DNA of 18,547 nt. Origin: an uncultured Acetatifactor sp. Its GTDB lineage: Bacteria; Bacillota; Clostridia; Lachnospirales; Lachnospiraceae. The position numbers and the translations under genes were made by a program. The notes under the pieces were generated by a model. That model worked only from the letters and a program-made list of their open reading frames with translations, had not been told where the DNA came from and did not search any database. The stretch covers positions 1,283 through 19,829 of the forward strand of contig CAJUFI010000075.1 of the NCBI GenBank assembly GCA_910585665.1, given 5' to 3'. Positions 1-6,201 of this stretch are shown here, in pieces (position 1 is the first letter of the stretch; every line of letters begins with the position of its first letter).

Positions 1-311
1 GGCCTGTTTTCCTCTATATGCTGATCCGGCATAAGGGCGGGCATGCCGGGTGAGAGGTGGTTCCGTGGCTCCTTAGGGGATTTCTGTAACCTTTTTGGGT
101 ACAATGGACACGCTTGCCCATATTTGTGAAACCTATATTTGTGAAACACTGGATTGTGGCATTACGGACGTGATTGAGCCGGCCAGTGACGAGCCTTGAC
201 AAGTTTTTTGAAATCCAGCTATATTTTTCAATGGGATAGGGTATCATGAAGCCAGTGATAAATCGGTAGTTTGAAGTTTCTGTTGTATCCTAAAATCCGA
301 ACTTTGGACAT
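1..311. other. Intergenic region, no gene recognised
   Basis: No convincing coding region is seen on either strand; the 77-codon minus-strand frame at 14-247 has no ribosome site and no recognisable motif. There is a perfect 7-bp inverted repeat (CCGGCAT 26-32 with ATGCCGG 43-49) without a T-tract, so it is not a clear terminator. A near-perfect tandem duplication of ATATTTGTGAAAC lies at about 119-147. It could be degraded mobile-element DNA, but nothing in it identifies a family. Confidence 0.5.
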
Positions 312-319
312 TAAATATA

Positions 320-478
320 CTCCCTTTTCGGATTTGTGTACCCGGTAAAAATAGGCTTGTAAATATACATTTCAAGTGCATAATAAGGCGTTTAGCATGT
401 ATATTATGGATTCAAATGAATAAAGCCAGTTCCAAATTGGTGTTATGGAGCAGCGGGAACACTTTTCCGAAAAGGGAG
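320..478. mobile_element. 159-bp MITE-like element with TIRs and 8-bp target duplication
   Basis: The ends are inverted repeats of about 25 bp (320-344 against 454-478) that agree at 21 of 25 positions; the outer 13 bp, CTCCCTTTTCGGA, are perfect. The same 8-bp word, TAAATATA, flanks both sides (312-319 and 479-486), as expected for a target-site duplication. Inside is a second small inverted repeat, AATATACAT (362-370) with ATGTATATT (397-405). There is no room for a transposase, so this would be a non-autonomous element moved in trans. The TTTTCGGA-rich end is reminiscent of some IS21-family termini, but that is a guess from memory. Confidence 0.7.
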
Positions 479-526
479 TAAATATATGAATTATTGTTGA
501 TTTAACAGCATTTGTCGAATGTTTTG

Positions 527-555
527 TTAAGTGTCTACAAAAAATAGACACTTAA
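527..555. promoter_or_regulatory. Perfect 11-bp hairpin upstream of the ATP-grasp gene
   Basis: TTAAGTGTCTA (527-537) is followed by a 7-base loop and its exact complement (545-555). It lies about 110 bp before the ATP-grasp start and just upstream of a plausible -10 box, TATAAT at 612-617, which has no good -35 at standard spacing. It could be a regulator-binding dyad or an RNA hairpin. There is no run of T directly after the stem, so a terminator is less likely. Confidence 0.45.
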
Positions 556-666
556 TACATTTTAGCCATCAATGCCTGTGGTTATGCGGTATTGCGCGTA
601 TTTTGAGTGACTATAATACGGTTTTGGGTTGTATAGAAATATGAATTAAGGAATGAAGAAAAGAAT

Positions 667-1524
667 ATGGTAGATTTAATATTATTTCCATCCAGTTTTT
701 TCTCTGTAAAAAAGATTGATGAGGATTTACAAAGTGAATATGATGCGGTGCGTTCAACGGGACTATATGATACAATATTTTTTGGATATGACAAATGGTT
801 TAACGAAGATAAGTTAGTGCTGAGTGAGACGCCTGCTGCCATGAGAAAAGCTATTATGCGCGGTTGGATGATGAAGCCAAGTCAATATAACCAATTCTAC
901 CATAAATTGCTTGCCAATAAGATAGAGTTGATCGTTGCTCCAAGTGAGTATGAGCAAATGCATATTTTTCCAAATGCATATAAGTTTTTTGGAGACGATA
1001 CAGCATTTATGAAAATATATCCGCTGCATGAGCAGATAGAGATAAGTGATGTGAAAAAATATTTCAATCGATTTCTGGTGAAAGATTTTGTTAAATCCGT
1101 AAAAGGCACGGAGTTCCCGAAATTTTTTGATGCGTCTGTTACCCAGGAGGAATTTGATAACTGGATGGAAGTATTCTATAAGTATCGTGGGAATTTGCTT
1201 ACTGGCGGTATATGCATGAAAGAGTTCCTGAGTTTAAAGTTCTATGGCGAAAGGACAAATGAGTATAGGGTGTTTTATGCAAATGGTGAAATTGTCAGCA
1301 TCAGCAGGAACTCGGGTCAAGAGAATTTTACTCCAGAACCGCCAAAAGAATTAGTGGAGAAATATAGAAATCTCCCCAGCATTTATTATACTATTGATTT
1401 TGCGGAATTGGCGGATGGAACATGGAAGATAATGGAAGCTGGTGACGGAAGTGTTTCTGGTCTTTCGGAATTTCAGGATGCGGAGCAGTATTTCAGGGCA
1501 TTATATTATGCTCTGAATGATTAG
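667..1524 (+). CDS. ATP-grasp domain protein, R2K-like
   Basis: 285 residues, recognised as a member of the ATP-grasp fold of the R2K clade (PF14243-like). These enzymes use ATP to join a carboxylate to an amine or other nucleophile, or are predicted to modify peptides; the substrate of this branch is not known. The supporting pattern is FLVKDFVKS near residues 136-144 (likely nucleotide lysine K139), NEYRVFY at 198-204, and the C-terminal metal-site stretch IDFAELADGTWKIMEAGDGSVSGL at about 243-266, where E257 and D260 are likely ligands (shown across the stretch, not tested). There is no signal peptide, so it should be cytoplasmic. The ATG is preceded by AAGGAA at 648-653, a rather long spacing. 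The gene is AT-rich compared with the bce genes downstream and stands alone, with no peptide precursor or transporter beside it, so its pathway cannot be inferred from context. Confidence 0.75.
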   Translation: MVDLILFPSSFFSVKKIDEDLQSEYDAVRSTGLYDTIFFGYDKWFNEDKLVLSETPAAMRKAIMRGWMMKPSQYNQFYHKLLANKIELIVAPSEYEQMHIFPNAYKFFGDDTAFMKIYPLHEQIEISDVKKYFNRFLVKDFVKSVKGTEFPKFFDASVTQEEFDNWMEVFYKYRGNLLTGGICMKEFLSLKFYGERTNEYRVFYANGEIVSISRNSGQENFTPEPPKELVEKYRNLPSIYYTIDFAELADGTWKIMEAGDGSVSGLSEFQDAEQYFRALYYALND

Positions 1525-1580
1525 AAAACCACTGGGGATAACATAGGTCATAGCTCATTAAGCGGTTGGAGAGTATCTAA

Positions 1581-1680
1581 GGAAGTGTCTCCGGATAACT
1601 GCTACGGGTTCATGGCAGCTTTTGTTGTATGTCCGGGCTTTTTCCGAAACAAGTTGTATCAGTTATTTTCCGACAGCTCC
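1581..1680 (+). repeat. 100-bp palindromic repeat, copy A
   Basis: The left arm begins GGAAGTGTC and contains ATAACTGCTAC; the right arm contains GTATCAGTTAT and ends CGACAGCTCC, so the two ends pair imperfectly over about 25 bp. It is about 84% identical to copy B (4995-5094) by manual alignment, including the shared core GGGTTCATGGCAGCTTTTGT. It lies between the ATP-grasp gene and the next gene, ending about 60 bp before the latter. No target duplication is visible at its edges. Confidence 0.85.
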
Positions 1681-1742
1681 CGGGATGAAGCCGGATTCGG
1701 TACAAAACGTCAACAGGCGGAAAAATAAGGAGGGTGACAACG

Positions 1743-2261
1743 TTGAAGACGCTGCCCATAGATGCGGATCAAGAGGAGATAAAAAATCTGGTGGTTGAAT
1801 GGAACGAGCTTCTGGCACAGGAAAAATACGAAGAAGCGTTAGAACTTATTCTGCATGATGACACGCAGAAGATAGACGGGAAGACCTGGGTGTGGACGCC
1901 CCAAAAGCTGGAGGCGGCTGTCTTTACATACGGACTGCCGTGGTTTACGAAAGCAGATATCAAACGTCTGTATGGGGCGGACAGCCGGGTTGACTACAAA
2001 GTGACTTCAATCCTGAACCGCCCGGATAAAGAGAAGTGGTTGGAGACGATTGACATTTATATTTATGATTACGCAATATCGCCTGAGATGGCCAGGACAT
2101 GGGGAATAACCGGATTGGATTATGAAAATATCATTGGCGACGTTCTTTTTGGTAATGTACCTCTTGACGGAAAAGCAAGTGATTTAAGCGCCTTATTTTG
2201 GATCGTGAAGGTGGACGAAAAGAATATCACACTGATTTTTCGGGAATTACATGTGATGTAG
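1743..2261 (+). CDS. Uncharacterised protein, DUF7668-like at most
   Basis: 172 residues from a TTG start at 1743. The start was chosen because the strong AAGGAGGG at 1727-1734 overlaps the alternative GTG at 1734 but sits 9 bases before the TTG. There is no signal peptide or membrane segment. The N-terminal half is helical and acidic and contains a W-rich stretch (KTWVWTPQKLEAAVFTYGLPWF). The C-terminal half has the pattern IGDVLFGNVPLDG...SDLSALFWIVK...LIFRELHVM, which I associate with small immunity-like or DUF7668-type proteins of Bacillota; this is memory of the pattern only. It may be monocistronic, because the bce regulator starts about 130 bp downstream. Function is unknown. Confidence 0.65.
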   Translation: MKTLPIDADQEEIKNLVVEWNELLAQEKYEEALELILHDDTQKIDGKTWVWTPQKLEAAVFTYGLPWFTKADIKRLYGADSRVDYKVTSILNRPDKEKWLETIDIYIYDYAISPEMARTWGITGLDYENIIGDVLFGNVPLDGKASDLSALFWIVKVDEKNITLIFRELHVM

Positions 2262-2392
2262 CGTCTGCCGGCCTGGCGCCCCGCGCAATCCGGCTCCGTG
2301 CGCCGGGATTTGGTCACAGTTCCGCTGAAGACAGGGCGGCACATTCCGGGGCGAAAGGACAATGACGCAAAGCCAGGAAAGCGAATAGGCCT

Positions 2393-3064
2393 ATGAACAA
2401 GATACTCATCATAGAAGACGATTCCCTGATACGGCAGGAGCTTGGAACCCTCCTCTCCAATCAGGGCTATGACGCAGCCTGCGTCACGGATTTTCGGGAC
2501 GTGCCCCGCCAGGTGCGGGAGACGTCCCCCGATTTGATCCTGCTGGACATCAACCTGCCGGGGCAGGACGGCTACCGAATCTGCACTGCCGTCCGCAGCT
2601 TTTCCGCGGTGCCCATTCTGTTCCTCACAGGGCGGGACACCGCCATGGACGAGCTCCAGGCCCTGACTCTGGGCGGGGACGACTATGTCTCCAAGCCTTA
2701 TAACATCCCTGTCCTCTTGGCCAGGATCGGCCTGCTGCTCAGACGGTGCGCTCCGGCTGCCAGGTCTCAGCCCTGTCTCCTGGAGCACAGGGGCGTCCGG
2801 CTGGACACTGTGGCCGGGACGCTGGCCAAAGGCGGCGGCTCCGTGGACCTGACCAGGACGGAGCTGAAGATTATGTCCCTGCTCTTCCTGCATTCGGGGG
2901 AAATCGTCCCCAGGATTGACCTCATAGAATACCTGTGGGACAATGAAATCCACACCGATGACAATACCTTAAGCGTGAACGTCATGCGGCTGCGGGAGAA
3001 GCTGCGGACGCTGGGGGAGGAGGATTTCATCCAGACCAGGAGAGGAATGGGATACCAGGTGTGA
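2393..3064 (+). CDS. bceR: OmpR-family response regulator, BceR-type
   Basis: 223 residues. An N-terminal receiver domain (about 1-115) has the acidic pocket E8/D9/D10, phosphoacceptor D52 in LLDINLPGQDG, T79 and K101 (SKPY). A C-terminal winged-helix DNA-binding domain (about 130-223) has LTRTELKIMSLLFLHSGEIVPR and ends in RRGMGYQV. The intact receiver and the DINLPGQDGY / SKPYNIPVLLARI pattern match BceR/BraR-type regulators, which switch on peptide-resistance ABC transporters when their partner kinase is stimulated. The kinase follows at once: the TGA (3062-3064) lies 41 bases before its likely ATG. The likely target is bceAB, 2.3 kb downstream, which has a matching dyad at 5311-5324. The ribosome site is weak (AGGAAAG about 15 bases before the ATG). 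Confidence 0.88.
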   Translation: MNKILIIEDDSLIRQELGTLLSNQGYDAACVTDFRDVPRQVRETSPDLILLDINLPGQDGYRICTAVRSFSAVPILFLTGRDTAMDELQALTLGGDDYVSKPYNIPVLLARIGLLLRRCAPAARSQPCLLEHRGVRLDTVAGTLAKGGGSVDLTRTELKIMSLLFLHSGEIVPRIDLIEYLWDNEIHTDDNTLSVNVMRLREKLRTLGEEDFIQTRRGMGYQV

Positions 3065-3105
3065 ACCCCGCGGCAATTCATTTTGCAGACGCAAGAGGTG
3101 GAACT

Positions 3106-4131
3106 ATGAGATTTTCTGATTACCTATATGAAGTCAGGGCGGTCCTGCTGGTGTGTTTCGCCGGCGGGCTGTTCTTTACCCTCATTCTGGCCGCTTTCGG
3201 CATGGGTGCGGCGCAGCTTGTGCTGCTTTGGATTTCCTTCTGCCTTATCCTCTTTCCCACCCTGGCCTGCTGCTGGCGGAAGAAGCACAGGCGGCTCTCC
3301 TATCTGTCGGATGCCTTCCAGGCGCTGGAGCCGAAATACCTGCTAGCCGAAATCGCGGATGCGCCGGATTCCGCCCTGGAGCAGGCCTATTTCGGGCTGC
3401 TGCGGGCAGCCCTGAAGTCCATGACTGACCAGGTGGCGGTCTCCGAAAGGCAGGCCCGGGAGTATCGGGAATTCCTGGAGCAGTGGGTGCATGAGATTAA
3501 GCTGCCGGTGACGGGCATCCAGCTGCTGTGCGAGAACAACAGGACGGATGTCACCCGGAAGATTCTGGCTCAGACCCAGCGCATAGAGCAGGACGTGGAG
3601 AAGGTGCTGTTCTACGCCCGCCTGGGCAGCGCGGAGAAGGATTATCTCATCCGGGAAGTCTCCCTGCGGGACTGCGTCATGGATGTGCTGGCCAGGAACA
3701 GGCAGCTCCTGATAGAGAGCGGCGCCAGCGTCCATACGGATGTCCCCCACACCGTGCGCTCCGACCCCAGGCAGCTGTCCTTCCTCCTGACCCAAATTAT
3801 CTCCAACAGCCTGAAATACCGGAGCGAAAGGTCTCCCGTCCTGGACATCGTCTCCCGGGACTGCGGCGGCCATATCGAATTGACCGTCACGGACAACGGG
3901 ATTGGCATCCGGCCAAGCGAGCTCCCCCGCATCTTCGACAAAGGGTTCGTGGGCAGCAACGGCCGGGGCGCAGGCGCACGTCCCGCCAGCGCCGCCACCG
4001 GCATGGGGCTGTACCTCTGCGCCCGGCTCTGCGAACGGCTGGGCATCGGAATCCGGGCGGAATCGGACTGGAACGAGTCCGCTTCCCTCCGCCTGTATTT
4101 CCCCGGGGACATGGACGGGCGAATGAGTTAG
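3106..4131 (+). CDS. bceS: Sensor histidine kinase, BceS-type (intramembrane sensing)
   Basis: 341 residues from ATG 3106, which has AGAGGTGGA 4 bases upstream; an in-frame GTG at 3061 overlaps the regulator but has no better ribosome site. Two N-terminal membrane helices (about 12-33 and 35-57) are joined by only a few residues, so there is no extracellular sensor domain. The H-box is EQWVHEIKLPVTGI with H129. The ATPase part has the N-box ISNSLKYR, the G1 box VTDNGIGI, the F-box-like IFDKGFVGSNGR and the G2 box TGMGLYLC. This is the architecture of BceS kinases, which are driven by flux through the BceAB transporter, not by binding drug themselves. It partners the upstream regulator. The transporter is separated by about 1.3 kb containing an opposite-strand toxin-antitoxin pair, which is atypical for this module. 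Confidence 0.87.
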   Translation: MRFSDYLYEVRAVLLVCFAGGLFFTLILAAFGMGAAQLVLLWISFCLILFPTLACCWRKKHRRLSYLSDAFQALEPKYLLAEIADAPDSALEQAYFGLLRAALKSMTDQVAVSERQAREYREFLEQWVHEIKLPVTGIQLLCENNRTDVTRKILAQTQRIEQDVEKVLFYARLGSAEKDYLIREVSLRDCVMDVLARNRQLLIESGASVHTDVPHTVRSDPRQLSFLLTQIISNSLKYRSERSPVLDIVSRDCGGHIELTVTDNGIGIRPSELPRIFDKGFVGSNGRGAGARPASAATGMGLYLCARLCERLGIGIRAESDWNESASLRLYFPGDMDGRMS

Positions 4132-4154
4132 ATGCATCGGGAATGCTTTTCCAG

Positions 4155-4266
4155 GGAACTTCTAAATGATTTCATAGGCATATTGCCATATGATTTGCGC
4201 AGGGAAAAGCCCGGAAATACAATGAAAACCGCTATGGATTTGTATCAGTTATTTGCAGATAATTCC
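4155..4266 (-). repeat. 100-bp palindromic repeat, copy E (inverted)
   Basis: Read on the minus strand it begins GGAATTATCTGCAAATAACT and continues through a core (TTTCCGGGCTTTTCCCTG) like that of copies A and B. It then has about 12 extra bases and ends GAAGTTCC. This is the only copy in reverse orientation. It lies 24 bp after the histidine-kinase stop and about 50 bp past the stop of the minus-strand antitoxin, so it marks the boundary between the two modules. Confidence 0.72.
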
Positions 4267-4317
4267 TTATGCTGAATGTGGAGGAGGTTGATATGCATGC
4301 TTTACAGGAAACGGACA

Positions 4318-4497
4318 TTATATTTCCTGCAAGTTCAATTCCTGAATCTGCCTGTGCACCTCCATGCCACGTTTGTTGTAGTAATCCCGTCTTTCCTGTG
4401 GCGTCATATCCTTTGTGATGTTATAGTTATATTCTCTAACTTTATGGATGTCCTCGATAGTAAAGTCCGGACTAATTATCAGATTTTCCATAATCAT
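4318..4497 (-). CDS. Small protein, probable antitoxin of the PIN toxin
   Basis: 59 residues (MIMENLIISPDFTIEDIHKV... ending QELNLQEI). Its ATG overlaps the toxin's TGA as ATGA (4494-4497), the classic sign of translational coupling. A second ATG two codons later (4491) is also possible. The sequence is charged and helical, with no obvious DNA-binding fold. The pattern SPDFTIEDIHK+REYNY...MT..E+.DYYN matches small proteins I remember beside VapC-like toxins in Firmicutes and cyanobacteria, hence the antitoxin call. The toxin-first order is the reverse of classical vapBC. The gene is easily missed because a longer, unsupported plus-strand frame covers it. Confidence 0.68.
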   Translation of the reverse strand: MIMENLIISPDFTIEDIHKVREYNYNITKDMTPQERRDYYNKRGMEVHRQIQELNLQEI

Positions 4498-4970
4498 ACC
4501 TCGCTTTCCAATAGTGCAGACGGATTGATGATCTCAACAGGTTTATAGCCTCTCAAATTTGTGATAGCCCTTACCCCTCTAATGGTTTTTATATTTACAA
4601 TATGCTTGAAGTTCCATGAAATGATACAATCACAACCACATATAACCGCGGCTGCAATATGCTGGCAATCGTCATAACTCTTCTTTGTCAAGATTCCCAT
4701 ATCAATAATTTGCTCTGCAATTGCTGACATGGTGTCCGTAATCTGAATAGGAGTATATTTTATCTGCTTTAAATACTGGTACATCTGGCTTTTCTTCGGT
4801 TCTTTACAGTCTGATAGTTCCTCTAATGTGACAGTGGACAGATATACATCATATTGTTCAGCCTTAAACTTTTCCCATAACTTTCTTGTGTCTGCCATTT
4901 TCTCAGGCACGTCTTCCTGCAGTAAATGACTGACAACTGACGTATCCAAATATACTTTTAACTTTTCCAT
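4494..4970 (-). CDS. PIN-domain toxin, VapC-like
   Basis: 158 residues from ATG 4970; a TTG two codons upstream (4976) sits closer to the AAGGAGC ribosome site and is an alternative start. The PIN fold is shown by VYLDTSVVSHLL with D9, the conserved acidic residue E50 in TLEELSDC, the SYDDCQHIAAAVICGCD stretch (D100/D101), and IISWNFKHIVNIKTI near the end. Family members are metal-dependent ribonucleases, usually cutting tRNA or rRNA. No signal peptide is present, so it acts in the cytoplasm. It forms an overlapping pair with the 59-aa gene. A good promoter lies about 225 bp upstream (5196-5224), with repeat copy B between promoter and gene. Its AT-rich composition contrasts with the bce genes on both sides, which suggests an acquired cassette. 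Confidence 0.85.
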   Translation of the reverse strand: MEKLKVYLDTSVVSHLLQEDVPEKMADTRKLWEKFKAEQYDVYLSTVTLEELSDCKEPKKSQMYQYLKQIKYTPIQITDTMSAIAEQIIDMGILTKKSYDDCQHIAAAVICGCDCIISWNFKHIVNIKTIRGVRAITNLRGYKPVEIINPSALLESEV

Positions 4971-4994
4971 GCGCAATCTTGCTCCTTATATTAA

Positions 4995-5094
4995 GGAATT
5001 GTCTACAAATAACTGATACGGGTTCATGGCAGCTTTTGTTGTGTTTCCGGGTCTTTTCCTGAACAAGTAGCATCTATTATTTTCCGACAGTTCC
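4995..5094 (+). repeat. 100-bp palindromic repeat, copy B
   Basis: It begins GGAATTGTCTACAAATAACT and ends TTTCCGACAGTTCC. The two ends pair imperfectly over about 25 bp. The core matches copy A closely (GGGTTCATGGCAGCTTTTGT is identical). It lies between the toxin gene and its presumed promoter, so it should be transcribed into the leader of the toxin mRNA. Together with copy E, which is inverted, it brackets the toxin-antitoxin pair. Confidence 0.88.
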
Positions 5095-5195
5095 TGATTT
5101 GTTTCTGATTGTTGTTTGCTTTCTGAGCCTTTTTGTATTTCGGATTATCATTGGTATATGCCGCAAGTCAGGAAGAAGATACATTTGACAGAAAT

Positions 5196-5224
5196 ATTGT
5201 AGCATTTCTTTTCTGATTTTTCAA
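5196..5224 (-). promoter_or_regulatory. Sigma-A-like promoter for the toxin-antitoxin pair
   Basis: On the minus strand TTGAAA (5224-5219) and TACAAT (5201-5196) are separated by exactly 17 bp. The only gene on this strand downstream is the PIN toxin, about 225 bp away, with repeat copy B in the intervening leader. A 34-codon frame in the leader has no ribosome site. No operator dyad is evident over the promoter. Confidence 0.6.
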
Positions 5225-5310
5225 GTTTTGCTCGCAGTTTGCTCAATTTGCCAAGGCCGTTTCGCCCAGGGACTCCTTGGATGCCGCCCGGGACAAGATG
5301 CTTTTCAAAG

Positions 5311-5324
5311 TGACAAAACTGTCA
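5311..5324. promoter_or_regulatory. TGACA-N4-TGTCA dyad, likely BceR-type operator
   Basis: A perfect 5-bp inverted repeat, TGACA-AAAC-TGTCA, lies 86 bp before the bceA start. It resembles the TNACA-N4-TGTAA motif that I recall for BceR-type regulators. A plausible -10 (TATAAA at about 5367-5372) lies downstream with no strong -35, as is usual for an activator-dependent promoter. The same dyad was not seen in front of bceR. Confidence 0.55.
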
Positions 5325-5409
5325 TATAAAATCAATAGACATCTATACCTCCCGCCCCTTCTATGTTATAAAATAATGGGGAATCATCCAAAACAGGAGG
5401 TTATCAGAA

Positions 5410-6201
5410 ATGGACGGATATCACAGAAACAATCAGCGCCGGGCCTGTCTGCTGGAGGTAGACTCCGTAGAAAAATACTACGGCTCCCCCCAGGCCGTGA
5501 CCAAAGCCCTGGACCAGATCGGCTTCCGGGTCCAGGCGGGGGAGTACATCGCCGTCATGGGCGCCTCCGGCTCCGGCAAGACCACCCTTTTAAACTGCAT
5601 CTCCACCATCGACACCGTAAGCTCTGGCCGCATCCTGCTGGACGGCAGGGACATCACCGCCATTCCCGCGGCGGACATCGCGGCCTTCCGCAGGGAGGCC
5701 CTGGGCTTCGTGTTCCAGGAGTTCAACCTGCTGGACACCCTGACCCTGGAGGAGAACATCGCCCTGCCCCTGACCGTCCGGGAAATGCCGACAACGGAAA
5801 TCCGCGAGAAAGTACACGTCATGGCGCATAGGCTCGGGCTGTGGGACGCCCTGGGGAAATTCCCCTGCCAGGTGTCCGGGGGCCAGAAGCAGCGCTGCGC
5901 CTTTGCCCGGGCCGTCATCGGGGAGCCGAAGCTGATTCTCGCGGACGAGCCCACGGGAGCCCTGGATTCGGCCTCCGCCCGGGTGCTGCTGGAGATTATG
6001 CACCGGTTCCACGAAGAGTCCCATGCCACCATCCTGATGGTGACCCATGACGCCTTCAGCGCCAGCTTCGCGGAGCGGATCCTGTTCCTGAAGGACGGGC
6101 GGATTTTCAACGAGATTCTGAAGGGGGAAAAGGAGCGAGACGTATTCTACCAGGAGATTCTGGACGTGCTCTGCGTGCTGGGAGGTGACAGACCATGCTG
6201 A
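5410..6201 (+). CDS. bceA: ABC transporter ATP-binding protein, BceA-type
   Basis: 263 residues. The ATP-binding motifs are complete: Walker A GASGSGKT (51-58), Q-loop Q103 in VFQEFNLLD, signature VSGGQKQR (155-162), Walker B LILADEPTGALD (175-186) and H-loop H213. The VFQEFNLLDTLTLEENIALPL stretch is typical of the MacB/BceA/LolD subgroup. It should power the BceB-type permease, freeing lipid-II-cycle intermediates from antimicrobial peptides such as bacitracin-like or lantibiotic compounds; the exact drug cannot be read from sequence. AGGAGG (5395-5400) lies 9 bases before the ATG. The permease ATG overlaps its last 7 bases, so the two are co-translated. The likely operator is the dyad at 5311-5324. 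The partner regulators lie 1.3 kb upstream, beyond the toxin-antitoxin pair. Confidence 0.9.
   Translation: MDGYHRNNQRRACLLEVDSVEKYYGSPQAVTKALDQIGFRVQAGEYIAVMGASGSGKTTLLNCISTIDTVSSGRILLDGRDITAIPAADIAAFRREALGFVFQEFNLLDTLTLEENIALPLTVREMPTTEIREKVHVMAHRLGLWDALGKFPCQVSGGQKQRCAFARAVIGEPKLILADEPTGALDSASARVLLEIMHRFHEESHATILMVTHDAFSASFAERILFLKDGRIFNEILKGEKERDVFYQEILDVLCVLGGDRPC

Noticed and set aside
26..49. Perfect 7-bp hairpin as a terminator
   Set aside because: No T-tract follows on either strand, so I do not call it a terminator.
2120..2953. 277-codon minus-strand frame
   Set aside because: It is antisense to the response regulator, has no family motif, and arises from the high GC and codon bias of the plus-strand gene.
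3343..4137. 264-codon minus-strand frame opposite the kinase
   Set aside because: Shadow of the histidine kinase; no ribosome site and no recognisable domain.
4276..4548. 90-codon plus-strand frame
   Set aside because: It is antisense to the antitoxin and the toxin end, whose overlap and protein pattern are far better supported.
5100..5195. 34-codon minus-strand leader peptide before the toxin
   Set aside because: No ribosome site and no sign of coding selection.
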